In this document: one piece after another, positions 51,955 through 62,891 of the stretch
Layout: the number at the start of each line of letters is the position of its first letter
Numbering within the stretch: position 1 is the first letter of the stretch
DNA from: Auanema rhodensis
Lineage: Eukaryota > Nematoda > Chromadorea > Rhabditida > Rhabditidae
Length of the DNA: 64,000 bases
Direction of reading: 5' to 3'
Assembly (NCBI GenBank): GCA_964057225.1
Contig: OZ059900.1
Location: 20,413,638-20,477,637, forward strand
Position numbers and translations under genes: made by a program
Notes under the pieces: model-generated
The model's input: only the letters and a program-made list of their open reading frames with translations
What the model was told of the DNA's origin: nothing
Databases searched by the model: none

Positions 51955-52979
51955 ACCCCTGTTTTTTTGTCGTGAAAGTGGAACTAGACGTTGTACGAAC
52001 AATTTTGAGCTAGGTTTCATTGACATTGCATGAGTTTGAACACATGAAATCGTAAGTCAAAACCTTGTTTACAGCGAAATTTCCAAAAACTGGTTTTCCA
52101 GCATAATAAAATATTTCTCATGGGAAGTACTGTGTTTTTGTATTTTTCTAGTGTTCAGCATGTAAAATGCTTCATTTTAGTATGTAACACGCTGAAATTC
52201 GTTGCATTTGACGACTCATATGAACAAAAATCGATTTAATCAATATTAGCCATAAGGGGCGTGCCCTCAGAATATGCTAATTTCCTTAATTTTCTAACCG
52301 CTGTTTTTTTGTCGTGAAAGTGGAACTAGACGTTGTACGAACAATTTTGAGCTAGGTTTCATTGACATTGCATGAGTTTGAACACATGAAATCGTAAGTC
52401 AAAACCTTGTTTACAGCGAAATTTCCAAAAACTGGTTTTCCAGCATAATAAAATATTTCTCATGGGAAATACTGTGTTTTTGTATTTTTCTGGTGTTCAG
52501 CATGTAAAATGCTTCATTTTAGTATGTAACACGCTGAAATTCGTTGCATTTGACGACTAATATGAACAAAAATCGATTTAATCAATATTAGCCATAAGGG
52601 GCGTGCCCTCAGAATATGCTAATTTCCTTAATTTTCTAACCCTGTTTTTTTGTCGTGAAAGTGGAACTAGACGTTGTACGAACAAACTTGAGCTAGGTTT
52701 CATTGACATTGCATGAGTTTGAACACAAGAAATCGTAAGTCAAAACCTTGTTTACAGCGAAATTTTCAAAAACTGGTTTTCCAGCATAATAAAATATTTC
52801 TCATGGGAAATACTGTGTTTTTGTATTTTTCTAGTGTTCAGCATGTAAAATGCTTCATTTTAGTATGTAACACGCTGAAATTCGTTGCATTTGACGACTC
52901 ATATGAACAAAAATCGATTTAATCAATATTAGCCATAAGGGGCGTGCCCTCAGAATATGCTAATTTCCTTAATTTTCTA
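51955..52979 (+). repeat. 3 monomers repeated at 5-mer spacing, copy 2 (monomers 153-155)
   Basis: Copy of 50245-51270, with AACCGCTG in its second monomer and a C missing from the C4 run of its third (near 52640). This makes it 1 bp shorter and ends the strict 342 bp phase that began at 33487. Confidence 0.88.
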
Positions 52980-53321
52980 ACCCCTGTTTTTTTGTCGTGA
53001 AAGTGGAACTAGACGTTGTACGAACAATTTTGAGCTAGGTTTCATTGACTTTGCATGAGTTTGAACACATGAAATCGTAAGTCAAAACCTTGTTTACAGC
53101 GAAATTTCCAAAAACTGGTTTTCCAGCATAATAAAATATTTCTCATGGGAAATACTGTGTTTTTGTATTTTTCTAGTGTTCAGCATGTAAAATGCTTCAT
53201 TTTAGTATGTAACACGCTGAAATTCGTTGCATTTGACGACTCATATGAACAAAAATCGATTTAATCAATATTAGCCATAAGGGGCGTGCCCTCAGAATAT
53301 GCTAATTTCCTTAATTTTCTA

Positions 53322-54689
53322 ACCCCTGTTTTTTTGTCGTGAAAGTGGAACTAGACGTTGTACGAACAATTTTGAGCTAGGTTTCATTGACATTGCATGA
53401 GTTTGAACACATGAAATAGTAAGTCAAAACCTTGTTTACAGCGAAATTTCCAAAAACTGGTTTTCCAGCATAATAAAATATTTCTCGTGGGAAATACTGT
53501 GTTTTTGAATTTTTCTAGTGTTCAGCATGTAAAATGCTTCATTTTAGTATGTAACACGCTGAAATTCGTTGCATTTGACGACTCATATGAACAAAAACCG
53601 ATTTAATCAATATTAGCAATAAGGGGCGTGCCCTCAGAATATGCTAATTTCCTTAATTTTCTAACCCCTGTTTTTTTGTCGTGAAAGTGGAACTAGACGT
53701 TGTACGAACAATTTTGAGCTAGGCTTCATTGACATTGCATGAGTTTGAACACATGAAATCGTAAGTCAAAACCTTGTTTACAGCGAAATTTCCAAAAACT
53801 GGTTTTCCAGCATAATAAAATATTTCTCGTGGGAAATACTGTGTTTTTGTATTTTTCTAGTGTTCAGCATGTAAAATGCTTCAATTTAGTATGTAACACG
53901 CTGAAATTCGTTGCATTTGACGACTCATATGAACAAAAATCGATTTAATCAATATTAGCCATAAGGGGCGTGCCCTCAGAATATGCTAATTTCCTTAATT
54001 TTCTAACCCCTGTTTTTTTGTCGTGAAAGTGGAACTAGACGTTGTACGAACAATTTTGAGCTAGGTTTCATTGACATTGCATGAGTTTGAACATATGAAA
54101 TCGTAAGTCAAAACCTTGTTTACAGCGAAATTTCCAAAAACTGGTTTTCCAGCATAATAAAATATTTCTCATGGGAAATACTGTGTTTTTGTATTTTTCT
54201 AGTGTTCAGCATGTAAAATGCTTCATTTTAGTATGTAACACGCTGAAATTCATTGCATTTGACGACTCATATGAACAAAAATCGATTTAATCAATATTAG
54301 CCATAAGGGGCGTGCCCTCAGAATATGCTAATTTCCTTAATTTTCTAACCCCTGTTTTTTTGTCGTGAAAGTGGAACTAGACGTTGTACGAACAATTTTG
54401 AGCTAGGTTTCATTGACATTGCATGAGTTTGAACACATGAAATCGTAAGTCAAAACCTTGTTTACAGCGAAATTTTCAAAAACTGGTTTTCCAGCATAAT
54501 AAAATATTTCTCATGGGAAATACTGTGTTTTCGTATTTTTCTGGTGTTCAGCATGTAAAATGCTTCATTTTAGTATGTAACACGCTGAAATTCGTTGCAT
54601 TTGACGACTCATATGAACAAAAATCGATTTAATCAATATTAGCCATAAGGGGCGTGCCCTCAGAATATGCTAATTTCCTTAATTTTCTA
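53322..54689 (+). repeat. 4 monomers of a B2 8-mer, copy 1 (monomers 157-160)
   Basis: AAACCGATT with AGCAATAAG; AGGCTTC/TCTCGTGG/TCAATTT; ACATATG with TTCATTGC; TTTTC with TTTTCG and TCTGGTG. The same four recur 2736 bp (8 monomers) downstream at 56058-57425. The first monomer here also has AAATAGTAA and TTGAATTTT, which its partner lacks. Confidence 0.88.
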
Positions 54690-56057
54690 ACCCCTGTTTT
54701 TTTGTCGTGAAAGTGGAACTAGACGTTGTACGAACAATTTTGAGCTAGGTTTCATTGACTTTGCATGAGTTTGAACACATGAAATCGTAAGTCAAAACCT
54801 TGTTTACAGCGAAATTTCCAAAAACTGGTTTTCCAGCATAATAAAATATTTCTCATGGGAAATACTGTGTTTTTGTATTTTTCTAGTGTTCAGCATGTAA
54901 AATGCTTCATTTTAGTATGTAACACGCTGAAATTCGTTGCATTTGACGACTCATATGAACAAAAATCGATTTAATCAATATTAGCCATAAGGGGCGTGCC
55001 CTCAGAATATGCTAATTTCCTTAATTTTCTAACCCCTGTTTTTTTGTCGTGAAAGTGGAACTAGACGTTGTACGAACAATTTTGAGCTAGGTTTCATTGA
55101 CATTGCATGAGTTTGAACACATGAAATAGTAAGTCAAAACCTTGTTTACAGCGAAATTTCCAAAAACTGGTTTTCCAGCATAATAAAATATTTCTCATGG
55201 GAAATACTGTGTTTTTGTATTTTTCTAGTGTTCAGCATGTAAAATGCTTCAATTTAGTATGTAACACGCTGAAATTCGTTGCATTTGACGACTCATATGA
55301 ACAAAAATCGATTTAATCAATATTAGCCATAAGGGGCGTGCCCTCAGAATATGCTAATTTCCTTAATTTTCTAACCCCTGTTTTTTTGTCGTGAAAGTGG
55401 AACTAGACGTTGTACGAACAATTTTGAGCTAGGCTTCATTGACATTGCATGAGTTTGAACACATGAAATCGTAAGTCAAAACCTTGTTTACAGCGAAATT
55501 TCCAAAAACTGGTTTTCCAGCATAATAAAATATTTCTCATGGGAAATACTGTGTTTTTGTATTTTTCTAGTGTTCAGCATGTAAAATGCTTCAATTTAGT
55601 ATGTAACACGCTGAAATTCGTTGCATTTGACGACTCATATGAACAAAAATCGATTTAATCAATATTAGCCATAAGGGGCGTGCCCTCAGAATATGCTAAT
55701 TTCCTTAATTTTCTAACCCCTGTTTTTTTGTCGTGAAAGTGGAACTAGACGTTGTACGAACAATTTTGAGCTAGGTTTCATTGACTTTGCATGAGTTTGA
55801 ACACATGAAATCGTAAGTCAAAACCTTGTTTACAGCGAAATTTCCAAAAACTGGTTTTCCAGCATAATAAAATATTTCTCATGGGAAATACTGTGTTTTT
55901 GTATTTTTCTAGTGTTCAGCATGTAAAATGCTTCAATTTAGTATGTAACACGCTGAAATTCGTTGCATTTGACGACTCATATGAACAAAAATCGATTTAA
56001 TCAATATTAGCCATAAGGGGCGTGCCCTCAGAATATGCTAATTTCCTTAATTTTCTA
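54690..56057 (+). repeat. Four B2 monomers between the 8-mer copies (monomers 161-164)
   Basis: GACTTTG; AAATAGTAA/TCAATTT; AGGCTTC/TCAATTT; GACTTTG/TCAATTT. TCAATTT has spread over several backgrounds here, which suggests short conversion tracts around monomer position 221. Confidence 0.75.
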
Positions 56058-57425
56058 ACCCCTGTTTTTTTGTCGTGAAAGTGGAACTAGACGTTGTACG
56101 AACAATTTTGAGCTAGGTTTCATTGACATTGCATGAGTTTGAACACATGAAATCGTAAGTCAAAACCTTGTTTACAGCGAAATTTCCAAAAACTGGTTTT
56201 CCAGCATAATAAAATATTTCTCATGGGAAATACTGTGTTTTTGTATTTTTCTAGTGTTCAGCATGTAAAATGCTTCATTTTAGTATGTAACACGCTGAAA
56301 TTCGTTGCATTTGACGACTCATATGAACAAAAACCGATTTAATCAATATTAGCAATAAGGGGCGTGCCCTCAGAATATGCTAATTTCCTTAATTTTCTAA
56401 CCCCTGTTTTTTTGTCGTGAAAGTGGAACTAGACGTTGTACGAACAATTTTGAGCTAGGCTTCATTGACATTGCATGAGTTTGAACACATGAAATCGTAA
56501 GTCAAAACCTTGTTTACAGCGAAATTTCCAAAAACTGGTTTTCCAGCATAATAAAATATTTCTCGTGGGAAATACTGTGTTTTTGTATTTTTCTAGTGTT
56601 CAGCATGTAAAATGCTTCAATTTAGTATGTAACACGCTGAAATTCGTTGCATTTGACGACTCATATGAACAAAAATCGATTTAATCAATATTAGCCATAA
56701 GGGGCGTGCCCTCAGAATATGCTAATTTCCTTAATTTTCTAACCCCTGTTTTTTTGTCGTGGAAGTGGAACTAGACGTTGTACGAACAATTTTGAGCTAG
56801 GTTTCATTGACATTGCATGAGTTTGAACATATGAAATCGTAAGTCAAAACCTTGTTTACAGCGAAATTTCCAAAAACTGGTTTTCCAGCATAATAAAATA
56901 TTTCTCATGGGAAATACTGTGTTTTTGTATTTTTCTAGTGTTCAGCATGTAAAATGCTTCATTTTAGTATGTAACACGCTGAAATTCATTGCATTTGACG
57001 ACTCATATGAACAAAAATCGATTTAATCAATATTAGCCATAAGGGGCGTGCCCTCAGAATATGCTAATTTCCTTAATTTTCTAACCCCTGTTTTTTTGTC
57101 GTGAAAGTGGAACTAGACGTTGTACGAACAATTTTGAGCTAGGTTTCATTGACATTGCATGAGTTTGAACACATGAAATCGTAAGTCAAAACCTTGTTTA
57201 CAGCGAAATTTTCAAAAACTGGTTTTCCAGCATAATAAAATATTTCTCATGGGAAATACTGTGTTTTCGTATTTTTCTGGTGTTCAGCATGTAAAATGCT
57301 TCATTTTAGTATGTAACACGCTGAAATTCGTTGCATTTGACGACTCATATGAACAAAAATCGATTTAATCAATATTAGCCATAAGGGGCGTGCCCTCAGA
57401 ATATGCTAATTTCCTTAATTTTCTA
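56058..57425 (+). repeat. 4 monomers of a B2 8-mer, copy 2 (monomers 165-168)
   Basis: Copy of 53322-54689 at exactly 2736 bp. The third monomer has a private GTCGTGGAA change. Confidence 0.88.
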
Positions 57426-57766
57426 ACCCCTGTTTTTTGTCGTGAAAGTGGAACTAGACGTTGTACGAACAATTTTGAGCTAGGTTTCATTGACATTGCA
57501 TGAGTTTGAACACATGAAATCTTAAGTCAAAACCTTGTTTACAGCGAAATTTCCAAAAACTGGTTTTCCAGCATAATAAAATATTTCTCATGGGAAATAC
57601 TGTGTTTTTGTATTTTTCTAGTGTTCAGCATGTAAAATGCTTCATTTTAGTATGTAACACGCTGAAATTCGTTGCATTTGACGACTCATATGAACAAAAA
57701 TCGATTTAATCAATATTAGCCATAAGGGGCGTGCCCTCAGAATATGCTAATTTCCTTAATTTTCTA
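57426..57766 (+). repeat. Single-monomer tandem duplication, copy 1 (monomer 169)
   Basis: 341 bp monomer with a T6 tract and AATCTTAAG (G98T). Both rare markers are shared only with the next monomer, and I saw no difference between the two. Confidence 0.9.
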
Positions 57767-58107
57767 ACCCCTGTTTTTTGTCGTGAAAGTGGAACTAGAC
57801 GTTGTACGAACAATTTTGAGCTAGGTTTCATTGACATTGCATGAGTTTGAACACATGAAATCTTAAGTCAAAACCTTGTTTACAGCGAAATTTCCAAAAA
57901 CTGGTTTTCCAGCATAATAAAATATTTCTCATGGGAAATACTGTGTTTTTGTATTTTTCTAGTGTTCAGCATGTAAAATGCTTCATTTTAGTATGTAACA
58001 CGCTGAAATTCGTTGCATTTGACGACTCATATGAACAAAAATCGATTTAATCAATATTAGCCATAAGGGGCGTGCCCTCAGAATATGCTAATTTCCTTAA
58101 TTTTCTA
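57767..58107 (+). repeat. Single-monomer tandem duplication, copy 2 (monomer 170)
   Basis: Apparent exact copy of 57426-57766. G98T is found nowhere else in the window, so this is a one-monomer duplication, probably very recent. Confidence 0.9.
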
Positions 58108-58790
58108 ACCCCTGTTTTTTTGTCGTGAAAGTGGAACTGGACGTTGTACGAACAATTTTGAGCTAGGTTTCATTGACATTGCATGAGTTTGAACACATGA
58201 AATCGTAAGTCAAAACCTTGTTTACAGCGAAATTTCCAAAAACTGGTTTTCCAGCATAATAAAATATTTCTCATGGGAAATACTGTGTTTTTGTATTTTT
58301 CTGGTGTTCAGCATGTAAAATGCTTCATTTTAGTATGTAACACGCTGAAATTCGTTGCATTTGACGACTCATATGAACAAAAATCGATTTAATCAATATT
58401 AGCCATAAGGGGCGTGCCCTCAGAATATGCTAATTTCCTTAATTTTCTAACCCCTGTTTTTTTGTCGTGAAAGTGGAACTAGACGTTGAACGGACAATTT
58501 TGAGCTAGGTTTCATTGACATTGCATGAGTTTGAACACATGAAATCGTAAGTCAAAACCTTGTTTACAGCGAAATTTAAAAAACTGGTTTTCCAGCATAA
58601 TAAAATATTTCTCATGGGAAATACTGTGTTTTTGTATTTTTCTAGTGTTCAGCATGTAAAATGCTTCATTTTAGTATGTAACACGCTGAAATTCGTTGCA
58701 TTTGACGACTCATATGAACAAAAATCGATTTAATCAATATTAGCCATAAGGGGCGTGCCCTCAGAATATGCTAATTTCCTTAATTTTCTA

Positions 58791-60840
58791 ACCCCTGTTT
58801 TTTTGTCGTGAAACTGGAACTAGACGTTGAACGGACAATTTTGAGCTAGGTTTCATTGACATTGCATGAGTTTGAACACATGAAATCGTAAGTCAAAACC
58901 TTGTTTACAGCGAAATTTCCAAAAACTGGTTTTCCAGCATAATAAAATATTTCTCAAGGGAAATACTGTGTTTTTGTATTTTTCTAGTGTTCAGCATGTA
59001 AAATGCTTCATTTTAGTATGTAACACGCTGAAATTCGTTGCATTTGACGACTCATATGAACAAAAATCGATTTAATCAATATTAGCCATAAGGGGCGTGC
59101 CCTCAGAATATGCTAATTTCCTTAATTTTCTAACCCCTGTTTTTTTGTCGTGAAAGTGAAACTAGACGTTGTACGAACAATTTTGAGCTAGGTTTCATTG
59201 ACATTGCATGAGTTTGAACACATGAAATCGTAAGTCAAAACCTTGTTTACAGCGAAATTTCCAAAAACTGGTTTTCCAGCATAATAAAATATTTCTCATG
59301 GGAAATACTGTATTTTTGTATTTTTCTAGTGTTCAGCATGTAAAATGCTTCATTTTAGTATGTAACACGCTGAAATTCGTTGCACTTGACGACTCATATG
59401 AACAAAAATCGATTTAATCAATATTAGCCATAAAGGGCGTGCCCTCAGAATATGCTAATTTCATTAATTTTCTAACCCCTGTTTTTTTGTCGTGAAAGTG
59501 GAACTGGACGTTGTACGAACAATTTTGAGCTAGGTTTCATTGACATTGCATGAGTTTGAACACATGAAATCGTAAGTCAAAACCTTGTTTACAGCGAAAT
59601 TTCCAAAAACTGGTTTTCCAGCATAATAAAATATTTCTCATGGGAAATACTGTGTTTTTGTATTTTTCTAGTGTTCAGCATGTAAAATGCTTCATTTTAG
59701 TATGTAACACGCTGAAATTCGTTGCATTTGACGACTCATATGAACAAAAATCGATTTAATCAATATTAGCCATAAGGGGCGTGCCCTCAGAATATGCTAA
59801 TTTCATTAATTTTCTAACCCCTATTTTTTGTCGTGAAAGTGGAACTAGACGTTGTACGAACAATTTTGAGCTGGGTTTCATTGACATTGCATGAGTTTGA
59901 ACACATGAAATCGTAAGTCAAAACCTTGTTTACAGCGAAATTTCCAAAAACTGGTTTTCCAGCATAATAAAATATTTCTCATGGGAAATACTGTGTTTTT
60001 GTATTTTTTCAGTGTTCAGCATGTAAAATGCTTCATTTTAGTATGTAACACGCTGAAATTTGTTGCATTTGACGACTCATATGAACAAAAATCGATTTAA
60101 TCAATATTAGCCATAAGGGGCGTGCCCTCAGAATATGCTAATTTCCTTAATTTTCTAACCCCTGTTTTTTTGTCGTGAAAGTGGAACTAGACGTTGTACG
60201 AACAATTTTGAGCTAGGTTTCATTGACATTGCATGAGGTTGAACACATGAAATCGTAAGTCAAAACCTTGTTTACAGCGAAATTTCCAAAAACTGGTTTT
60301 CCAGCATAATAAAATATTTCTCATGGGAAATACTGTGTTTTTGTATTTTTCTAGTGTTCAGCATGTAAAATGCTTCATTTTAGTATGTAACACGCTGAAA
60401 TTTGTTGCATTTGACGACTCATATGAACAAAAATCGATTTAATCAATATGAGCCATAAGGGGCGTGCCCTCAGAATATGCTAATTTCCTTAATTTTCTAA
60501 CCCCTGTTTTTTTGTCGTGAAAGTGGAACTAGACGTTGTACGAACAATTTTGAGCTAGGTTTCATTGACATTGCATGAGTTTGAACACATGAAATCGTAA
60601 GTCAAAACCTTGTTTACAGCGAAATTTAAAAAACTGGTTTTCCAGCATAATAAAATATTTCTCATGGGAAATACTGTGTTTTTGTATTTTTCTAGTGTTC
60701 AGCATGTGAAATGCTTCATTTTAGTATGTAACACGCTGAAATTCGTTGCATTTGACGACTCATATGAACAAAAATCGATTTAATCAATATTAGCCATAAG
60801 GGGCGTGCCCTCAGAATATGCTAATTTCCTTAATTTTCTA
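58791..60840 (+). repeat. 6-monomer cassette, domain C copy (monomers 173-178)
   Basis: Same six monomer types in the same order and the same 2050 bp length as 4437-6486, which is 54 kb away across domain B. It has CTGGACG instead of GCATAAG in the third monomer (as at 17422-17763) and ACCCCTG instead of ACTTCTG at the start. Confidence 0.88.
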
Positions 60841-61523
60841 ACCCCTGTTTTTTTGTCGTGAAAGTGGAACTAGACGTTGAACGGACAATTTTGAGCTAGG
60901 TTTCATTGACATTGCATGAGTTTGAACACATGAAATCGTAAGTCAAAACCTTGTTTACAGCGAAATTTCCAAAAACTGGTTTTCCAGCATAATAAAATAT
61001 TTCTCAAGGGAAATACTGTGTTTTTGTATTTTTCTAGTGTTCAGCATGTAAAATGCTTCATTTTAGTATGTAACACGCTGAAATTCGTTGCATTTGACGA
61101 CTCATATGAACAAAAATCGATTTAATCAATATTAGCCATAAGGGGCGTGCCCTCAGAATATGCTAATTTCCTTAATTTTCTAACCCCTGTTTTTTTGTCG
61201 TGAAAGTGGAACTAGACGTTGAACGGACAATTTTGAGCTAGGTTTCATTGACATTGCATGAGTTTGAACACATGAAATCGTAAGTCAAAACCTTGTTTAC
61301 AGCGAAATTTAAAAAACTGGTTTTCCAGCATAATAAAATATTTCTCATGGGAAATACTGTGTTTTTGTATTTTTCTAGTGTTCAGCATGTAAAATGCTTC
61401 ATTTTAGTATGTAACACGCTGAAATTCGTTGCATTTGACGACTCATATGAACAAAAATCGATTTAATCAATATTAGCCATAAGGGGCGTGCCCTCAGAAT
61501 ATGCTAATTTCCTTAATTTTCTA

Positions 61524-62891
61524 ACCCCTGTTTTTTTGTCGTGAAAGTGGAACTAGACGTTGAACGGACAATTTTGAGCTAGGTTTCATTGACATTGCAT
61601 GAGTTTGAACACATGAAATCGTAAGTCAAAACCTTGTTTACAGCGAAATTTCCAAAAACTGGTTTTCCAGCATAATAAAATATTTATCATGGGAAATACT
61701 GTGTTTTTGTATTTTTCTAGTGTTCAGCATGTAAAATGCTTCATTTTAGTATGTAACACGCTGAAATTCGTTGCATTTGACGACTCATATGAACAAAAAT
61801 CGATTTAATCAATATTAGCCATAAGGGGCGTGCCCTCAGAATATGCTAATTTCCTTAATTTTCTAACCCCTGTTTTTTTGTCGTGAAAGTGGAACTAGAC
61901 GTTGTACTAACAATTTTGAGCTAGGTTTCATTGACATTGCATGAGTTTGAACACATGAAATTGTAAGTCAAAACCTTGTTTACAGCGAAATTTCCAAAAA
62001 CTGGTTTTCCAGCATAATAAAATATTTCTCATGGGAAATACTGTGTTTTTGTATTTTTCTAGTGTTCAGCATGTGAAATGCTTCATTTTAGTATGTAACA
62101 CGCTGAAATTCGTTGCATTTGACGACTCATATGAACAAAAATCGATTTAATCAATATTAGCCATAAGGGGCGTGCCCTCAGAATATGCTAATTTCCTTAA
62201 TTTTCTAACCCCTGTTTTTTTGTCGTGAAAGTGGAACTAGACGTTGAACGGACAATTTTGAGCTAGGTTTTATTGACATTGCATGAGTTTGAACACATGA
62301 AATCGTAAGTCAAAACCTTGTTTACAGCGAAATTTCCAAAAACTGGTTTTCCAGCATAATAAAATATTTCTCATGGGAAATACTGTGTTTTTGTATTTTT
62401 CTAGTGTTCAGCATGTAAAATGCTTCATTTTAGTATGTAACACGCTGAAATTCGTTGCATTTGACGACTCATATGAACAAAAATCGATTTAATCAATATT
62501 AGCCATAAGGGGCGTGCCCTCAGAATATGCTAATTTCCTTAATTTTCTAACCCCTGTTTTTTCGTCGTGAAAGTGGAACTAGACGTTGTACGAACAATTT
62601 TGAGCTAGGTTTCATTGACATTGCATGAGTTTGAACACATGAAATCGTAAGTCAAAACCTTGTTTACAGCGAAATTTCCAAAAACTGGTTTTCTAGCATA
62701 ATAAAATATTTCTCATGGGAAATACTGTGTTTTTGTATTTTTCTAGTGTTCAGCATCTAAAATGCTTCATTTTAGTATGTAACACGCTGAAATTCGTTGC
62801 ATTTGACGACTCATATGAACAAAAATCGATTTAATCAATATTAGCCATAAGGGGCGTGCCCTCAGAATATGCTAATTTCCTTAATTTTCTA
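61524..62891 (+). repeat. 4-mer HOR, 1368 bp, copy 1 (monomers 181-184)
   Basis: GAACGG with TTTATCATGG; GTACTAAC/GAAATTG/ATGTGAAAT; GAACGG/TTTTATTG; TTTTTTCG/TTTTCTAGC/CATCTAAAAT. Repeated immediately from 62892. Confidence 0.9.

Larger units (their letters stand above)
25625..52979 (+). repeat. Satellite domain B1: homogeneous array marked by the CACAAG monomer (monomers 76-155)
   Basis: A sharp change of monomer types occurs at 25625. From here the GAACGG, TTAAAAAAC, TCAAGGG and GAGGTTG types of domain A are gone. New diagnostic changes appear: T91A (CACAAG, 28 copies), T49A (AAATTTGAG) or T49A/T50C (AAACTTGAG), C129T (TTTTCAAAA), C30G (GGAAGTAG), G80A (GCATGAATT), T224C with T262G, C258T, A166G and A173G. 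All 28 T91A copies in the window lie in this segment, the last in 52639-52979. From 33487 to 52638 every monomer is exactly 342 bp, so starts step by 342 without exception. That regularity and the few differences between copies point to recent amplification. Confidence 0.85.
52980..58449 (+). repeat. Satellite domain B2: GACTTTG / AGGCTTC / TCAATTT monomers (monomers 156-171)
   Basis: This segment lacks the T91A monomers of B1 and also the domain A types. It is marked by A71T (GACTTTG), T61C (AGGCTTC), T221A (TCAATTT), C97A (AAATAGTAA), C89T (ACATATG) and A196G (TCTGGTG) with TTTTCG. The A71T type first appears at 51613 inside B1, so the B1/B2 limit is gradual. The last monomer, 58108-58449, combines CTGGACG (also seen in domains A and C) with TCTGGTG (B), so it may straddle the B/C exchange point. 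Confidence 0.75.

Noticed and set aside
25700-52922. Twenty-four + strand open frames of 69 codons, nearly identical
   Set aside because: They are satellite monomers in which a stop codon happens to be lost. They differ by the same neutral markers as the surrounding repeats, have no recognisable domain, and sister copies are closed by a single base (T224A). I do not annotate them as genes.
25625-58449. Domain B as an inserted mobile element
   Set aside because: It consists entirely of the same satellite family in phase with its flanks, with no terminal repeats, target-site duplication or coding region. Local amplification is simpler.
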